From NCBI GenBank assembly GCA_017163975.1, contig JAFFSR010000082.1, positions 733,001 through 797,000 of the forward strand: a stretch of DNA of 64,000 bases, in the 5' to 3' direction. Every line of letters starts with the position of its first letter. Within the stretch, counting starts at the first letter, position 1. Shown piece after piece: positions 43,618 to 55,040 of this stretch. Under the pieces are notes generated by a model, which worked only from the letters and a program-made list of their open reading frames with translations, ran no database searches and had not been told where the DNA came from. This DNA is from Anastatus disparis. Its lineage: Eukaryota > Arthropoda > Insecta > Hymenoptera > Eupelmidae. A program made the translations under genes and the position numbers.

Positions 43618-46308
43618 ATGAAAGTATTGCTGCATAATCTTAATCGAGACGCGGGAGCACATAACCTGCTGCTTCAGATAGTACGAAAGAGAAAAAAAGA
43701 TGTGGCCATAAAAGCTGACCCATACAAGGCTGGAATCACAGAAACATGGGCCACTGATGCAACTAGAGAGGCAGCCATTTGCCAATGCGAAAACCTCCCA
43801 TTCAAGAATATGGTCGATAGCACACAAATGAGCTTTGTAAGGAAAAAAACTGGACAATATACACTTTTACAGTTGTTATGCACCATCCAGACTGGAAAAA
43901 GAACCAGGGAAATTTACTAACTTTCTTGACAAACTAGTCAAAGACGTCAAGGATCACTCCCTGCAGTTGTCGCAGGAGATTTTAATGTTAGAGCTGCAGA
44001 ATGAGAGAGTAAATGGAATAACAGAAGAGAAGATGAACTATTTAAAGCTGTGTCGTGCCTTGATCTAGAGCTACTTAATACAGTTCCATGCCAACTTTTG
44101 AAAGGAACGGAGGAACATCGATTTTCGACCTCACATTTGTGAGCGCTGGTCTACTACGACAATGCACTAATTGGAAAGTTAACAACATCTTTAAATTGAT
44201 TTACCACCAAGTAATTAGCTGGGAAATAGGAAAGAAAGAGGCACTACCAGAAAAGACGTGCTAGGATGGAAAGCAAAAGATTTCGACTCTAAGCTCTTTA
44301 AAGCTTTACTATTTTACGGGCCTTATTACTGCTTGCAGTGCCAAAGATGAAGTTGAGAAGATAACGAAGAGAGTCTTTACGGCTTGAGATGCAACGATAC
44401 CGCGAAACGACGAAAAAAAGCAAGCATGCACTGGTATACTGGACTAAAGTGAGAACATCGGTGCTATTTGAAAGAAGTGCATCTTAGCAAGAAGGGTGGT
44501 AACCCATGGTCGGAAGAAGGGTAGAAATATCATAGAGTTGCAGAGTCAGTACAACAAGGCCCGTGTAAACGCATCAAAGCCATTAAGAATAGGGGAAAAC
44601 ATTGCTGTGAGGAACTACTGGAAGAGGTGGAGGATGACTCTTAGCGAAGGCCTTATAAAGTCTTCTCAAGCGACTAAGAAGCCAAGCCACAACATCACCA
44701 ACCTGTTCAGTTTTTCTCAAAAAAGTGGTAGAGACGCTGTACCCAAAAGGACCTAGAAGCGATTTTCAGATTTCCCAGAATGAGGAAGTGGTGTTCCCGC
44801 TCGTAACGAAAGAAGAATTGATCAAAGCATGTACGAAATTAAAAAATACTAAAGCCTCAGGTCTAAATGTCATTATAAACGTAGCACTTGAGAAAGCTAT
44901 CGATTTGGCGCCAGACATATTTCTCAGCATGTGTAACAGAATTCTTTAGGAAGGAGTTTCTCCAAACAAGTGGAAGCATTAGAGGCTGGTACTTCTTGCA
45001 AAAGGAAAAAAACCACCGGATAAATCATCATCCTATCGTTCACTCTGAATGCTTGATACTGCTTGAACGATCCTTGAGCAAATTATACACAGAAGAATGC
45101 AAGAAGTGGTCGATAAGCAGCTTTCCAAGAGGCAGTTTGGCTTCCGTAAGAGCCGATCGACTCTTGATGCTATTTATTCATTAGCATCGCAAAAGAAGCT
45201 ACCTCTGGCGAAAGATGGGAAGTTGTCGACAAAACTACAGTCTAGTGATTACATTAAATATCAAGAATGCTTTTGATTCGGTGAGATGAGATTACACATT
45301 GGAGGAACTAACAAATAAGAATGAAGTGATTGGGCCACTACTGTAAAATATTATGTATGAAAGATTGCTGCAGATCCTCCTGCCAAAAGCTGTTACTCCA
45401 GTGCCATTTGCTGATTACATTGCCCTGGTTATCGTAAAGAAATACTTGAAAGATCTACATAATCTTTTGGAAATGTCATTCAATAGATACCAAGAATGCC
45501 TACACTGCATTAGGCAGGAGCTCGCAAAGCACAAAACCGAGGCAATCCTTATAACTGGTAGAAAAAAACTATAGACAATCGAACTGTGAATTAGGCAACA
45601 CATTATCACATCCCGACCTTCTATTAGATATCTGGAAGTAATGATGAATGTATGGCTTAACTTTAAACAGCAGCTTAATATAGGAGGACCCGAACAACGT
45701 AGAAGATAACTCCTGTGATCAGTGATTACGATAGTCATCACATATGGCATAGCTATTTGGGCTGATGCACTCAATATCCAGAAAACTTGTGGAAAAGTGA
45801 CATCAGACTATCATCTGAGTACCCTTTGAGTAGCATGTGCGTTCCAGACTGTCTCAAAAGAATTCACTGACGTCATTGCAAGCCTGTTGCCTATCAAAGA
45901 GTAGCAGAAGAAAGGAGATGTGTTCACACTTATAGGAAAGAAACGCTGGGAGACATGGAGCTAATAAGGCAGCAGGAGAGTCAAACAAGTCTGTTGCACT
46001 GCGAAGGGATCTGAGATAATTCTGACAAGGGTAGATGGACTCACCGACTGATCCAGCATATTGGTAGGTAGATGTACTGAAGACATGGTAGTGTCAACTA
46101 CTATTTGACGCTAATGCAGACAGGGCATGGGTGTTTCCAAGCTTACTTGTACAAAGACAAGGGCAACGATTCCCCAGAATGCTCAAGCTGCAGCAGATTA
46201 GAAGAAAATGCGGAGCATGTCTTTTTTGACTGCCCTAGATATGAGAGCTGCTACTCTGACCTGGACATGACACTGAGAAGAAGTGTTACTCCAAAAACAC
46301 TGATATGA
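43618..46308 (+). pseudogene. R1-clade LINE ORF2 (endonuclease and reverse transcriptase)
   Basis: Starts MKVLLHNLNRDAGAHNLLL, typical of the APE-like endonuclease N terminus, with ADPYKAGITETWATDATRE following. The RT part is seen in VTKEELIKACTKLKNTKASG and FLSMCNRIL (44790-44950), a frame-shifted fingers region to 45180, FADYIALVIVKKYL (45412-45455) where the catalytic FADD is degenerate (D to Y), and HKTEAILITGRKK (45528-45567). The C-terminal zinc motif is present at 46105-46300 (TGHGCFQAYLYKDKG, CSSCSRLEENAEHVFFDC). No RNase H domain was seen. Many stops and frameshifts. Confidence 0.75.
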
Positions 46309-46770
46309 GATATGCTATCCTCCAAGATAGCATTTTTAGCAACAACGACCTTCGCAACCAAAGTCCTTCAAGATCCACGTCGCAACAAAAAGAAGGGCAT
46401 TGAGTTTAAGAAGCAAAAAGGACGAGTCCACTGAACCCTGTGACTGGCTATCACCATCCGTATTAGTGCAAGGATATACGTGGCTCCAACACAGAAGGAA
46501 AAGCTGGAGACAGTTGATGCCTTCCCCAAGAAGTAATGCCTCACGGCGGTTTTCCGGGGAGAATAAAGGCCAGCTGTGACGAGGTTGTTTTTATCTGGTG
46601 GGGTCCTAGCATACAAATGTGTATGAAAAGGCTAGGATGTGGTCAGACCATCAGGCCACTCAGGTTGTAATTACATCCACACAATCTGCTCAACCCAGCC
46701 CAATACGTAATACAGAGTGAACTAGTCACCGATGGTTCATTAGTGATTTTATTTTTTCTCCCAAAAAAAC
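46309..46770 (+). mobile_element. R1-clade LINE 3' region
   Basis: GC-richer untranslated sequence following ORF2, ending in a TTTTTTCTCCCAAAAAAAC stretch. It is followed by CA/ACG-rich DNA (CACGCACGCGAAAACACGCG), like that at the 5' flank, suggesting insertion into a microsatellite. Confidence 0.6.
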
Positions 46771-47237
46771 AGGCACGCACGCGAAAACACGCGCACTTAG
46801 ATACACATAACTTTTTATCAGGATATCATCAACTATATTTGCACCGAGTTACAGAAAAATTAACGGAGTTCCATTTTTCCTTGAGGATCAGGGTTCTTTA
46901 TAGCAGCAATCACTATGATGTGTATAAAACACATATCCATAATAAACTAAAAGTATGACGGCGTCATTTTTTTTGTAGGTCGTTTTTTTTGTGAGGCTCT
47001 GTCGGCCTAACCTTCCGTAAAAAGCATAACTTTAAGCCACCCACGTGAAGTTAAAAATATTTAAGGAATACTAAAGATATCATCACATGAAATACTATTC
47101 ATGTAGATCAATGCAAGATCATTACAATATGATAAGTAAATTATTCTTAGAAAAAGCTAAACTTATGCAAACATTTAAAAATGTATAATTACTAGTATAA
47201 ATAGATCAGTTGACGAGCAGATACTTATATTTTATGC
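46771..47237. other. LINE 3' flank, non-coding
   Basis: CA/ACG-rich start, then the repeat shared with 35100-35400 (46820-46930), then AT-rich DNA with no recognised feature. Confidence 0.5.
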
Positions 47238-47273
47238 ATGCATTTACATGTAAATAATTTTTCATTTATTTCA

Positions 47274-47512
47274 GATCTAAAACTTGTAAAAAAGAAAACT
47301 CTTCCTCATTTAATATATTCTGGAAAATGGAGCAGTTTTATATTAAAAATACTACATGGACAAATTGAACTCTATTATAAGAAAAAATCAACTCTTTTTT
47401 TCAAATGGCAACATCCTACTAGTGGAGAAACTTTCTTACCAATCTATTACTATTATCACAGCGCACTGAACCATACTATTGGCATAGCATTTGACTGTTT
47501 CTCAAGTACCAA
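47274..47512 (+). pseudogene. Exon-like coding segment
   Basis: An open frame (47238-47540) contains LPHLIYSGKWSSFILKILHG and FFKWQHPTSGETFLPIYYYY, with TIGIAFDC. A pyrimidine-rich stretch ending TTCATTTATTTCAG just before 47274 looks like a splice acceptor, so the ATG at 47238 is probably not the start. The text resembles a repeated domain of insect uncharacterised proteins, possibly related to farnesoic acid O-methyltransferase-like domains, but this is a weak resemblance. No donor site or other exon was found. A decayed host gene exon or transposon fragment is equally possible. Confidence 0.3.
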
Positions 47513-47540
47513 ATTTTCTTTTTATATCACTGCACATTAA

Positions 47541-48450
47541 TATACATTTATCTGCACAAAAAATTCAGTTTCTTCAAAAAAATAGAATATTAATTATTTT
47601 GTTTCCAGGCCGTAAAATAATAAATTTTTGTTCTTGGTCACGTGTGACAGAATTGAAACAAAAATGCTCTTAACGGTGCTAATACTTAGAATTAAATTAT
47701 AAGAGAGTGAATTAACTAGCTCTCCTCACTATTCCTATCCTTTTCCCACATCTATATTGTACTGACTATGTGCTTATGAATAACACATACTTAATATACA
47801 TTAGGAAGAAAGAGTGTAAACTGGTGTGGCAGTCTTTGAGACTGAGCGACAAAAGTGAAACTTCTTTACGAAATTATAGAATTCATGAATGTTTATTTAA
47901 GTTCTATCACTGTTTCATTCAAATTTATAATAATTTTAAAACTAAATAATTATAAAATTAAATTTAACTAAATTAAAATAATCTAGTTTTATTTAGGAAT
48001 TAATTTTTTGTAATTTTAAATGATAGTGTATGAAATTTTTGTTAATAATATTTATTTTACAAAAATACAAAAATAGTTTAATTTTCTTCACAATTATCAA
48101 AACTATTATCATTTGTAGCAAGAGTAATGTTTGATATAACTGGCTTGTGATAAATAAGAGACGTTTTCTTGCACGTGCACGTTTAAGCAATGTAGGGAAG
48201 AGAGGCGTTTACCATCAAAATCTCACCATAATATCTCCATCTATATATATATATATACTCCCGTTTCACTAGTTTCGTTGCATGTACCGTCATTAAATCC
48301 ATTCACTTCCGTATAATCTTTTTATACGTCTCTTATTGGAGGTGTATACTGTCGGTAAAGAAGTTTCACTTCAAAAAGGAGAGGAAAAGAGAGAAAAACA
48401 AACTTACAAATATCAATTTCATCGTCCGCTAAAACTTTTTTTCTAAACAT
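47541..48450. other. AT-rich non-coding DNA
   Basis: No recognisable gene or repeat apart from a short TA run near 48240. Confidence 0.5.
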
Positions 48451-48454
48451 TTCC

Positions 48455-48880
48455 CTACTGAAGAGATGACACGAAATCTCACGTGAGGTTTCATGTGCGA
48501 TCTCACATAAGATCTCACGTGAGTTCTCACAATCAAAAATGAAACATGATCTCATGAGAACTCATATGAGATCTCATCGGCCAAAAATTTTTATTTTTCT
48601 TGACACTTGATCTCACCTGAAATCTCATATGAGATCTTACATGAGATCTCACGTCAGATTGTGTGGCGGAAAAAATAATTTTTGCACATGAGATTTCACA
48701 TGAAGTTTTTTCCCGTCACGCAATCTCATGTAAGATCTCACGGGAGATCGGGTGTCGACAAAAATAAAATTTTTTCGCACATAAGATCCCACGTGAGATC
48801 TCATGTGAGTTCTTATATGAGATCTTGTTCTATTTTCGATGGTGAAAACTCACGTGAGATCTCATGTCATTTTTTTCAGT
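48455..48880. repeat. Array of palindromic ATCTCACGTGAGAT-type repeats
   Basis: Words such as ATCTCACGTGAG, TGAGATCTCACATAAGATCT and CTCATATGAGATCTCA recur about every 12-13 bases, each nearly its own reverse complement, with E-box-like CACGTG and BglII-like AGATCT cores. Interrupted by short AT-rich insertions (48580-48610, 48660-48690, 48750-48780). Confidence 0.75.
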
Positions 48881-49940
48881 AGAGTATTTTGTAATTATTT
48901 TTCTTCAGTTTATATTGATTTTGATTAATAATAAATTTTTTCATTACACTATATTGTTTGTTAATTATATTTTTATATTTGAAAAATTTTAAAACCTCCA
49001 TACGTAACCGTAAATTTAGGAACATTGACTGTAACCTGGGTCATTAATTTTGTGTGAATTTTTTCTCCATGAGAATTGCGACAAAAAAATCTGAGAGAAT
49101 TCAGGAATACTTATTTATGCTTTTAAATCAGAGCCCAATAGTTTATTTAATGATTTGTAATGTACAAAATTGTTTGCAAAATTATATTTATAGTGAGATA
49201 TTTGACCTGAAAATTTGGCTTATTCTTGCTGAAAATCAATTTAATTTTACTTTTTCCACGTCTTTAATTGGTTGCGTTACAATTCGGGAGCTTAAATAAT
49301 GCTTTGACCGTGTATTTTTTTTTGTTCTTCAAGATGGTGCTATGAGATTCAAGAAAAAAAGGTTTGTAACCCTGATTTTCGATAAAAAAAAATTATGTTC
49401 TAACGTTTTTTTATAGATTATGTTAGAAGTTTAGAGTGTAAATAACGATTTTCTGCATATTTTTTCCTGCCTGTCATGGTGGTATCAGTTTGATAATGGT
49501 TTTTAATATGATACTTTCGAATATTGGTGAACATCTTTACATTCCTATCTGGCTGTAATACATTCTGAGGGGTCAGAAATATATTTCACATATTGTTTTC
49601 ATGTTTCCAATGATTTTTAGCAAGTAATTATTGAATTCTTATTGGCTTTTGTCTGTTCTGACATTTTTTCCATACGAATTGATAATTTAAATACAATGAA
49701 AAAAAAATCAGGCTTTATTACTAGGCACTCCAGCTGTCACCACCGGAGTCGCTCTAGTATAAAGTCTATATTACTGGTATAAAGTCTATATTACTAGTAA
49801 GACTAGCAGTTTTTACCATGAAACACAGACAAACTATCAGTAACGATGTAGGCATAACTGTTAGTAAAATCATTTAGAAATTTAATATATTAACAATGTT
49901 CCAAATGGAAATAATTTTTTTTAGTAACTTATACATTACA
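48881..49940. other. AT-rich non-coding DNA
   Basis: No gene seen. A short tandem duplication occurs near 49755-49800 (GTATAAAGTCTATATTACT twice). Confidence 0.5.
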
Positions 49941-50020
49941 GCAAAAAACGAGCAAAGGATTCTATTCTATGAAAATTTTATATTTTTCCATAGAATAGAA
50001 TCCTTTGCTCGTTTTTCGCT
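49941..50020. repeat. Perfect 31-bp-arm hairpin
   Basis: GCAAAAAACGAGCAAAGGAT followed by TCTATTCTATG pairs with CATAGAATAGA and ATCCTTTGCTCGTTTTTCGC, nearly perfectly, across a loop of about 17 AT bases. Confidence 0.8.
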
Positions 50021-50094
50021 CTACAGCGCTCAGCCCCTATATTTGTATAAAAATATTTAATTCATTAATTATAACGAAAATTTAGATTAGACAA

Positions 50095-51930
50095 GGACAG
50101 AGCTATACGGCCGACTCTTAAAGCAATACTATTTTCAATTAGGCATTTTTTACATTCTCCTAGTACACATTTCATATCATCTTTTGAACAAAAAGTGAAG
50201 AATATATTTTCAATTCCAAATCCGCAATGTCATGTTTATTCTCTTTCTTATATTTATTCAAAACATCTAACATAAGTTTTAGGTTCTCGCGATAAATCCA
50301 AATACACGAATCACTGAGTGAATATGGTATAACCCACTTTGGTCTTAAGAGGGCCAGATACTATTAGAAGCTGAAAAAAAACATGTATAATTTGAAATAA
50401 ATTGTTGATGTTTAAAAATAACTCATTTCATATAAAAATACATTCAATTTCAAACATTTTTTGGTTCGAAACATTTTCTATATCTTGAGAATTGAAGTGA
50501 TGGTGCTCGTTGAAAGTTTGGAGCAAAAAACTCTTTACCGCAAGGTTTCTTCATAAGTTTTCATTGGATTCACTTAAAATTTTATGGAGATATTCAAAAT
50601 TATAGTAGAATCCATATAAGTGGAGCAGATTTTGAAATAATTTATTTCTATTTATTTATTAACTTATTATTTATAATAATTAATAAAAAAAAAAATTTTT
50701 CAATTGTTTTTTTTTTCAAAAATTTTTTAATCATTTGAATTTTTTATGAATGCATTACACTTATATGAATTCTACTATAATTTTGAATATCTCTATAAAA
50801 TTTCAAGTGAATCCAATGAAAACTCACGAAGAAAACTTGCAATAAAGAGTTTTTTGTTCCAAACTTTGAACGAGCACCACTACTTCAATTCTCAATATAT
50901 AGAAAATGTTTTGAATAAAAAAATGTTTGAAATCAAATGTATTTTTGTATAAAATTAGTTATTTTTAAACATCAGCAATTAATATCAAATTATACATGTT
51001 TTTTTTCAGCTTCTAATAGTATCTGGCCCCCTTAAGGCATAGAATATTGATTTACGGATTTTTGTTTTGATTTCAGGATTTTTTTCTATAAATAATCGAT
51101 ATATTTGTTTCATGCTTCGCGCAAAAAAGCGTTTAACTTTTTTAGTTTTTATACCATTTTCTTTAACAGATATTGTTTCACTTTCATTTGCACTTTGACG
51201 AGAACAATTCAAATCATCGTTTAAATAATAATCTTTCACTTTCGTTATAATTTCAGTATTCCAAAAATGGCCACGATAGTTCTCAGGCTTTTTGTAAATA
51301 TCAGTATTATTTACTAATGATTTTGCTTCACCAATCATAAAAATAGTTACGATTGACAAGACTGATAATTTTTGGAAATGTTGCTTGGTATAAGACTTAA
51401 TAACCGCACTTTTTAAAGAAAATTTGAACAATTATCTAAAGCAATTTTAATAATTTTGAGCTATTTTTCACATTTTTCACACTCGTTATTTTTATTTAAT
51501 GTGGATAGATCCGTTATATCGTAGACTTTTATAATTTTACTTACTATTCGTGAATCAAATGCATCGTTCATTTGTTTTCTTTTTCAAGGAGCATAGGATT
51601 TTCGCATCTTTATATTGATAGTCTGAGGCATTTTGATTGGTGGAATTTTTAATTCCAAATTACTTGAAGTCTGATTGGACTGTTCTACCACAGCCTCACT
51701 ATGAAAAACTTTTTCCGAAGATTGTTGACTGCTTGAGGTAGATGAAATTGATGTATTTTTCACTTTATCTAAAAATATTTTGTAATACGAAGCATATACT
51801 TTATTTTCTGTAAAAAAAGAAGTATCCGAATACAAGCGCTTCAAAGACTCCGTTAGATCACGTCATTCTCTAAACGAATTTTCGGAGCAATCGTAAAAAA
51901 ATTTTTCATGCCTTTCTTTCAAATTCTTGC
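50095..51930 (-). pseudogene. Second relic of the DDE transposase family
   Basis: On the minus strand, 51844-51584 is an open N-terminal part (SDTSFFTENKVYASYYKIFL). Then ECEKCEK, RLLSLIPSNISKN (counterpart of the LLTLLPSKLSK block in the copy at 27.7 kb), YLNDDLNCSRQSANESE and KVKRFFARSMKQIYRL (51431-51040). The last two are clear matches to FLNDDFNRSRQSPNK and KVKRFLTRSLKETF. The gene is split by a TTAA-flanked MITE (50349-51031); coding resumes below 50345 as PKWVIPYSLSDSC and LKLMLDVLNKYKKEN. It lacks the catalytic C-terminal core. Many stops. Confidence 0.65.
50349..51031. mobile_element. 683-bp foldback MITE with TTAA target duplication
   Basis: TTAA at 50345-50348 and 51032-51035. Inverted ends GAGGGCCAGATACTATTAGA and GGGGGCCAGATACTATTAGA (reversed). 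Arms of about 290 bases. Removing it rejoins the DDE relic in frame (FYALR-PKW). TTAA specificity points to piggyBac or Kolobok-type mobilisation. Confidence 0.8.
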
Positions 51931-52884
51931 ACTTAGTCTTAACAACCAGTAATGCCAGTATAGTTAATTACTTCTTCGATAAAGCGAAAAAAAAATTTAT
52001 TGTTCGATAATTTTATTTCTGATCTTACCCGTCCTATATACTAGAATGCGTTAAGTTGTTTATGAGAATGCAAAAAGCGAATCGTCACCACCTAGCGGTA
52101 GCACATGTCAACTCCCTACAAACTAAATTTCAATCTTAGGCGCAAAATTCAAACTAAATAAAAAAATTTAATTTTCAACGAAAAAAAATTCTATTTTTAT
52201 TAAAATCGTCATAACTTCGGTTCTAATTGAAAAAAAAATTTGATCTTGGGTTTATTTTAAAGATTTTTGTTAATATTATTGATAAATTATTAAATAAAAG
52301 CATAAACGAATTGTAAGAAGACGTAATAGTTTGAAAAATGGTATGGTGGGCTATGGTATCAATGCTTTAAAATGAAAAATATAAAACAAATGTTTAAAAA
52401 TGTGTTAAAAAGAATAAGGTGAAATCGCATAATCTCATCTATTCTAAAATTTAGTATTTTTTATGTATAAAAACATACAAAAATTGAAAAAAAATATAGT
52501 TTTTGAGAAAATTGCGTTTCAAAAAATCGCATTTTTTGGACTTAATTGAATAACTCAGAGAGATCAACTCGTATTGCCAAAATCCAAACATCATTTAAAA
52601 CTAAATCTAATACCGCATAGTTTTATTAGAGAAACGTTAAACAAAGTCAAAAATTTACAAAGCTATAGCAATTTGAAAATTGAGGTTCATTTTTAATTTT
52701 TTAGGTTTCATTTTTACACCCAATTGCAAATACGCTTGAGCAAAGAAAACAAATTTTAAGCGTTCTACGAGGTAAATTTTATTTTCATATACATATTAGA
52801 AAATATTTTTATCACTTGGGAGAGGAAAAAAAATTCAATCAGTGACGGCCTACATGAATCTGAATGGAATTAGTCTAAGCTAGT
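51931..52884. other. AT-rich non-coding DNA
   Basis: No gene or repeat recognised. A short GC-richer patch (CGAATCGTCACCACCTAGCG) lies near 52080. Confidence 0.5.
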
Positions 52885-53105
52885 ATAAATGATGTATCAA
52901 TACAACATTAATAGAGTTACGAAATAGTATTAATACAGTATCAATATAGTAAAAATACAGTATCAATACAGCATCAATATAGTAATAATACTCTTTCAAT
53001 ACAGTTTTAACAGAGTATTAATACGGTATGAATACAGTATCAATACAGTATCAATACAGTATTAATATAGTATCAATACAGTATCAATATTATATGAATA
53101 CTGTC
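52885..53105. repeat. Minisatellite, ACAGTATCAATA-type unit
   Basis: About 12-base unit (ATACAGTATCAATACAGTAT and variants) repeated roughly 15 times with substitutions. Confidence 0.85.
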
Positions 53106-53339
53106 TTTAAAAAAATTGAGACAGGCAATTTTCGATAAGGAACAAAGATTTTGGCTGAACTAGGTGATAAAATGTAAATTCTCTTACCTGAGAGAATATG
53201 CGAATTCTTTAAAAGGAATGAAAAATTTTTAGGAGAATTTGCAGAGTGCTGCTAATAAACTAAAACTTTTCGTAACATTCAAAGGAGGATATATTCTTTA
53301 ATTTTTAAATTCTTAGTGACCACTTGTGTTTGTGTGTGT

Positions 53340-53510
53340 GTATATAATAATAAGTATATAATAAGTATATAATAAGTATATAATAAGTATACAATAAGTA
53401 TACAATAAGTATATAATAAGTATATAATAAGTATATAATAAGTATATAATAAGTATATAATAAGTATGTAATAAGTATATAATAAGTATATAATTATGTG
53501 GATTTGTACG
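53340..53510. repeat. Minisatellite, ATAATAAGTAT 11-bp unit
   Basis: An 11-base unit (ATAATAAGTAT) repeated many times with few changes, next to a short GT run. The minus-strand ORF (53313-53540) is a translation of the repeat. Confidence 0.9.
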
Positions 53511-53627
53511 AATAAAAATATAGTATGATATTAAATTCAACGTTATACTTTAAAAGTGTTTAGTTTATTTCAAATAATTATTATAAATTATTAGATACAT
53601 TTTTCTCGAATTCAAATTTAAAATAAG

Positions 53628-54035
53628 TTATGATATGTAAATTCGTATTCTTTGATTAATAACTTTTCTATAAACTACACATTTTTGAACAATGGATGAG
53701 CAATGACAACAACTAAAACAGTGTCCTCTAGGCAGAAATGCGATTTCTACTTTATTATCAAGGCAAATTTTACATATTTTGAGATTTGCTTCGAAAGAAT
53801 CATTTTGACAAGGTATACCTTGGACGGAGCGGTAACAACCATTCCACTTTTTGTGCTCCAATAATGAGTTTTCACCGATTTCCCATCTACAAATTTCTGT
53901 AGACCATTCAAAGCAACGAATTTGATCTATTTCACCAGTGTAGTAAAATCCTGCAGTAGAGAAATCTTTGGATTTTAAAAAACTCAAATGCCAATTTTTA
54001 ATACTTTCAAGGTGGTTATGTTGTATTTGATACAT
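53628..54035 (-). CDS. BIR-RING protein, inhibitor-of-apoptosis-like, zinc ligands lost
   Basis: 135 codons. Residues about 10-65 resemble a BIR domain: FSTAGFYYTGE, IRCFEW, RWEIGENSLLEHKKWNGC. One of the four zinc ligands (second Cys of CxxC) reads Trp in CFEW. Residues about 87-135 are a C-terminal RING as in IAPs: CKICLDNKVEIAFLPRGHCF, CCHC and KCVVYRK, where the last Cys of the usual CxxC is Tyr. IAPs block caspases or ubiquitinate substrates; with two ligands replaced this copy is probably inactive. It lies on the same strand as, and just after, the Maverick integrase, so it may be a gene captured by the element or a nearby host gene copy. Length is about half that of a one-BIR IAP, so the N terminus may be missing. 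Confidence 0.6.
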   Translation of the reverse strand: MYQIQHNHLESIKNWHLSFLKSKDFSTAGFYYTGEIDQIRCFEWSTEICRWEIGENSLLEHKKWNGCYRSVQGIPCQNDSFEANLKICKICLDNKVEIAFLPRGHCFSCCHCSSIVQKCVVYRKVINQRIRIYIS

Positions 54036-54184
54036 AATGTCTGTTCAAAATTAAGTTTGATTTTTTTTTGTAAGTATTTATCCGTCATAAATTAATAATC
54101 ATGTTTCAACAAAATATTTATTGGGCGTCTGCTTTATTAATCCAATTATTGTGAGTATTGTCGAAACCAAGCCACTTTACAAAT

Positions 54185-55040
54185 ACTTCATTTCCACGTC
54201 TCCTGAGAATATTCTCTACAAGGTAGTAATCTAGATATTTGATGCTTTGTAATTCTTGTTCGTAAAAACCTCCAGCGATAAGTTGATCTTTTTAATCCTG
54301 CAAAAAAAAGAAGCTGGTTTTGTATTGTGGATCTGGCGCACGATAAATACTTCAGTCGACCAGTTGAGTGGGTATGCTTTCTCAAATACTTGTTTTAACT
54401 TGCTTACTCTCACTTTATCACCAACTCTGAACTTTGGTTTCTACTCTATTAAATTCATATTACGTTCAAGTCGTCAAAGAACTTCTGCTTCGTTTTCAAT
54501 GGTAACATCTTTCGATTTGATACCAATAGTCCGATGCTTTTCATCATTGTACTCGTCAATCAAATTAGAAATAATATCGATCCACTTATAGTTGCTGCAT
54601 GAACTAAACTGTTTTCACATTTTGTTTTTGAGTGTACAATTGAAACGTTCACAAATAGACGCTTTAAGATTGCTGTACGTCGAGTAGAGATTGATTTTAT
54701 ATTATTGCATGAGATTCTGAAAATTCTTGTTACGAAACTCCTATTCTTTATCTGTTTGTAAACTTTTTGATACTCAACCCTGACGTAACACAGATTTTGT
54801 AGCAGCAGAAACATCTAGTCCAGTTTCTTGTTTCACAGGAACAGCCTACGCGTATTTGGAGGAAACATCTATAACTGTAAGCGTATATTTGTAGTCTTTT
54901 TCTCTCTAGAATAAGGTTACATTTCTACCAGATCAGCTTGCCAAGTTTCATCTAAACCTCGAACATCAAACATCCGACGAGGATAGCGACGTTTAGCGGG
55001 TTTATGAAGCTCTTCTACAAGTCTTTCGTGTTCCATAGTC
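54185..55040 (-). pseudogene. Maverick/Polinton integrase relic
   Basis: Retroviral-type integrase of a Maverick/Polinton, read on the minus strand. Three catalytic acidic sites are visible in separate fragments: WQADLVEM (first Asp, about 54915), LQTDKE (second, about 54765) and ASICERFNCTLK (Glu, about 54655). The C-terminal part has KVRVSKLKQVFEKAY and NWSTEVF, typical of the element's DNA-binding tail. The N-terminal side has EELHKPAKRRYPRR. It inserts element DNA into the genome. Several stops, including one directly after the first catalytic region, make it dead. Confidence 0.8.

Noticed and set aside
48455..48880. CRISPR array
   Set aside because: Repeats are palindromic and adjacent with no regular unique spacers, and the sequence is eukaryotic.
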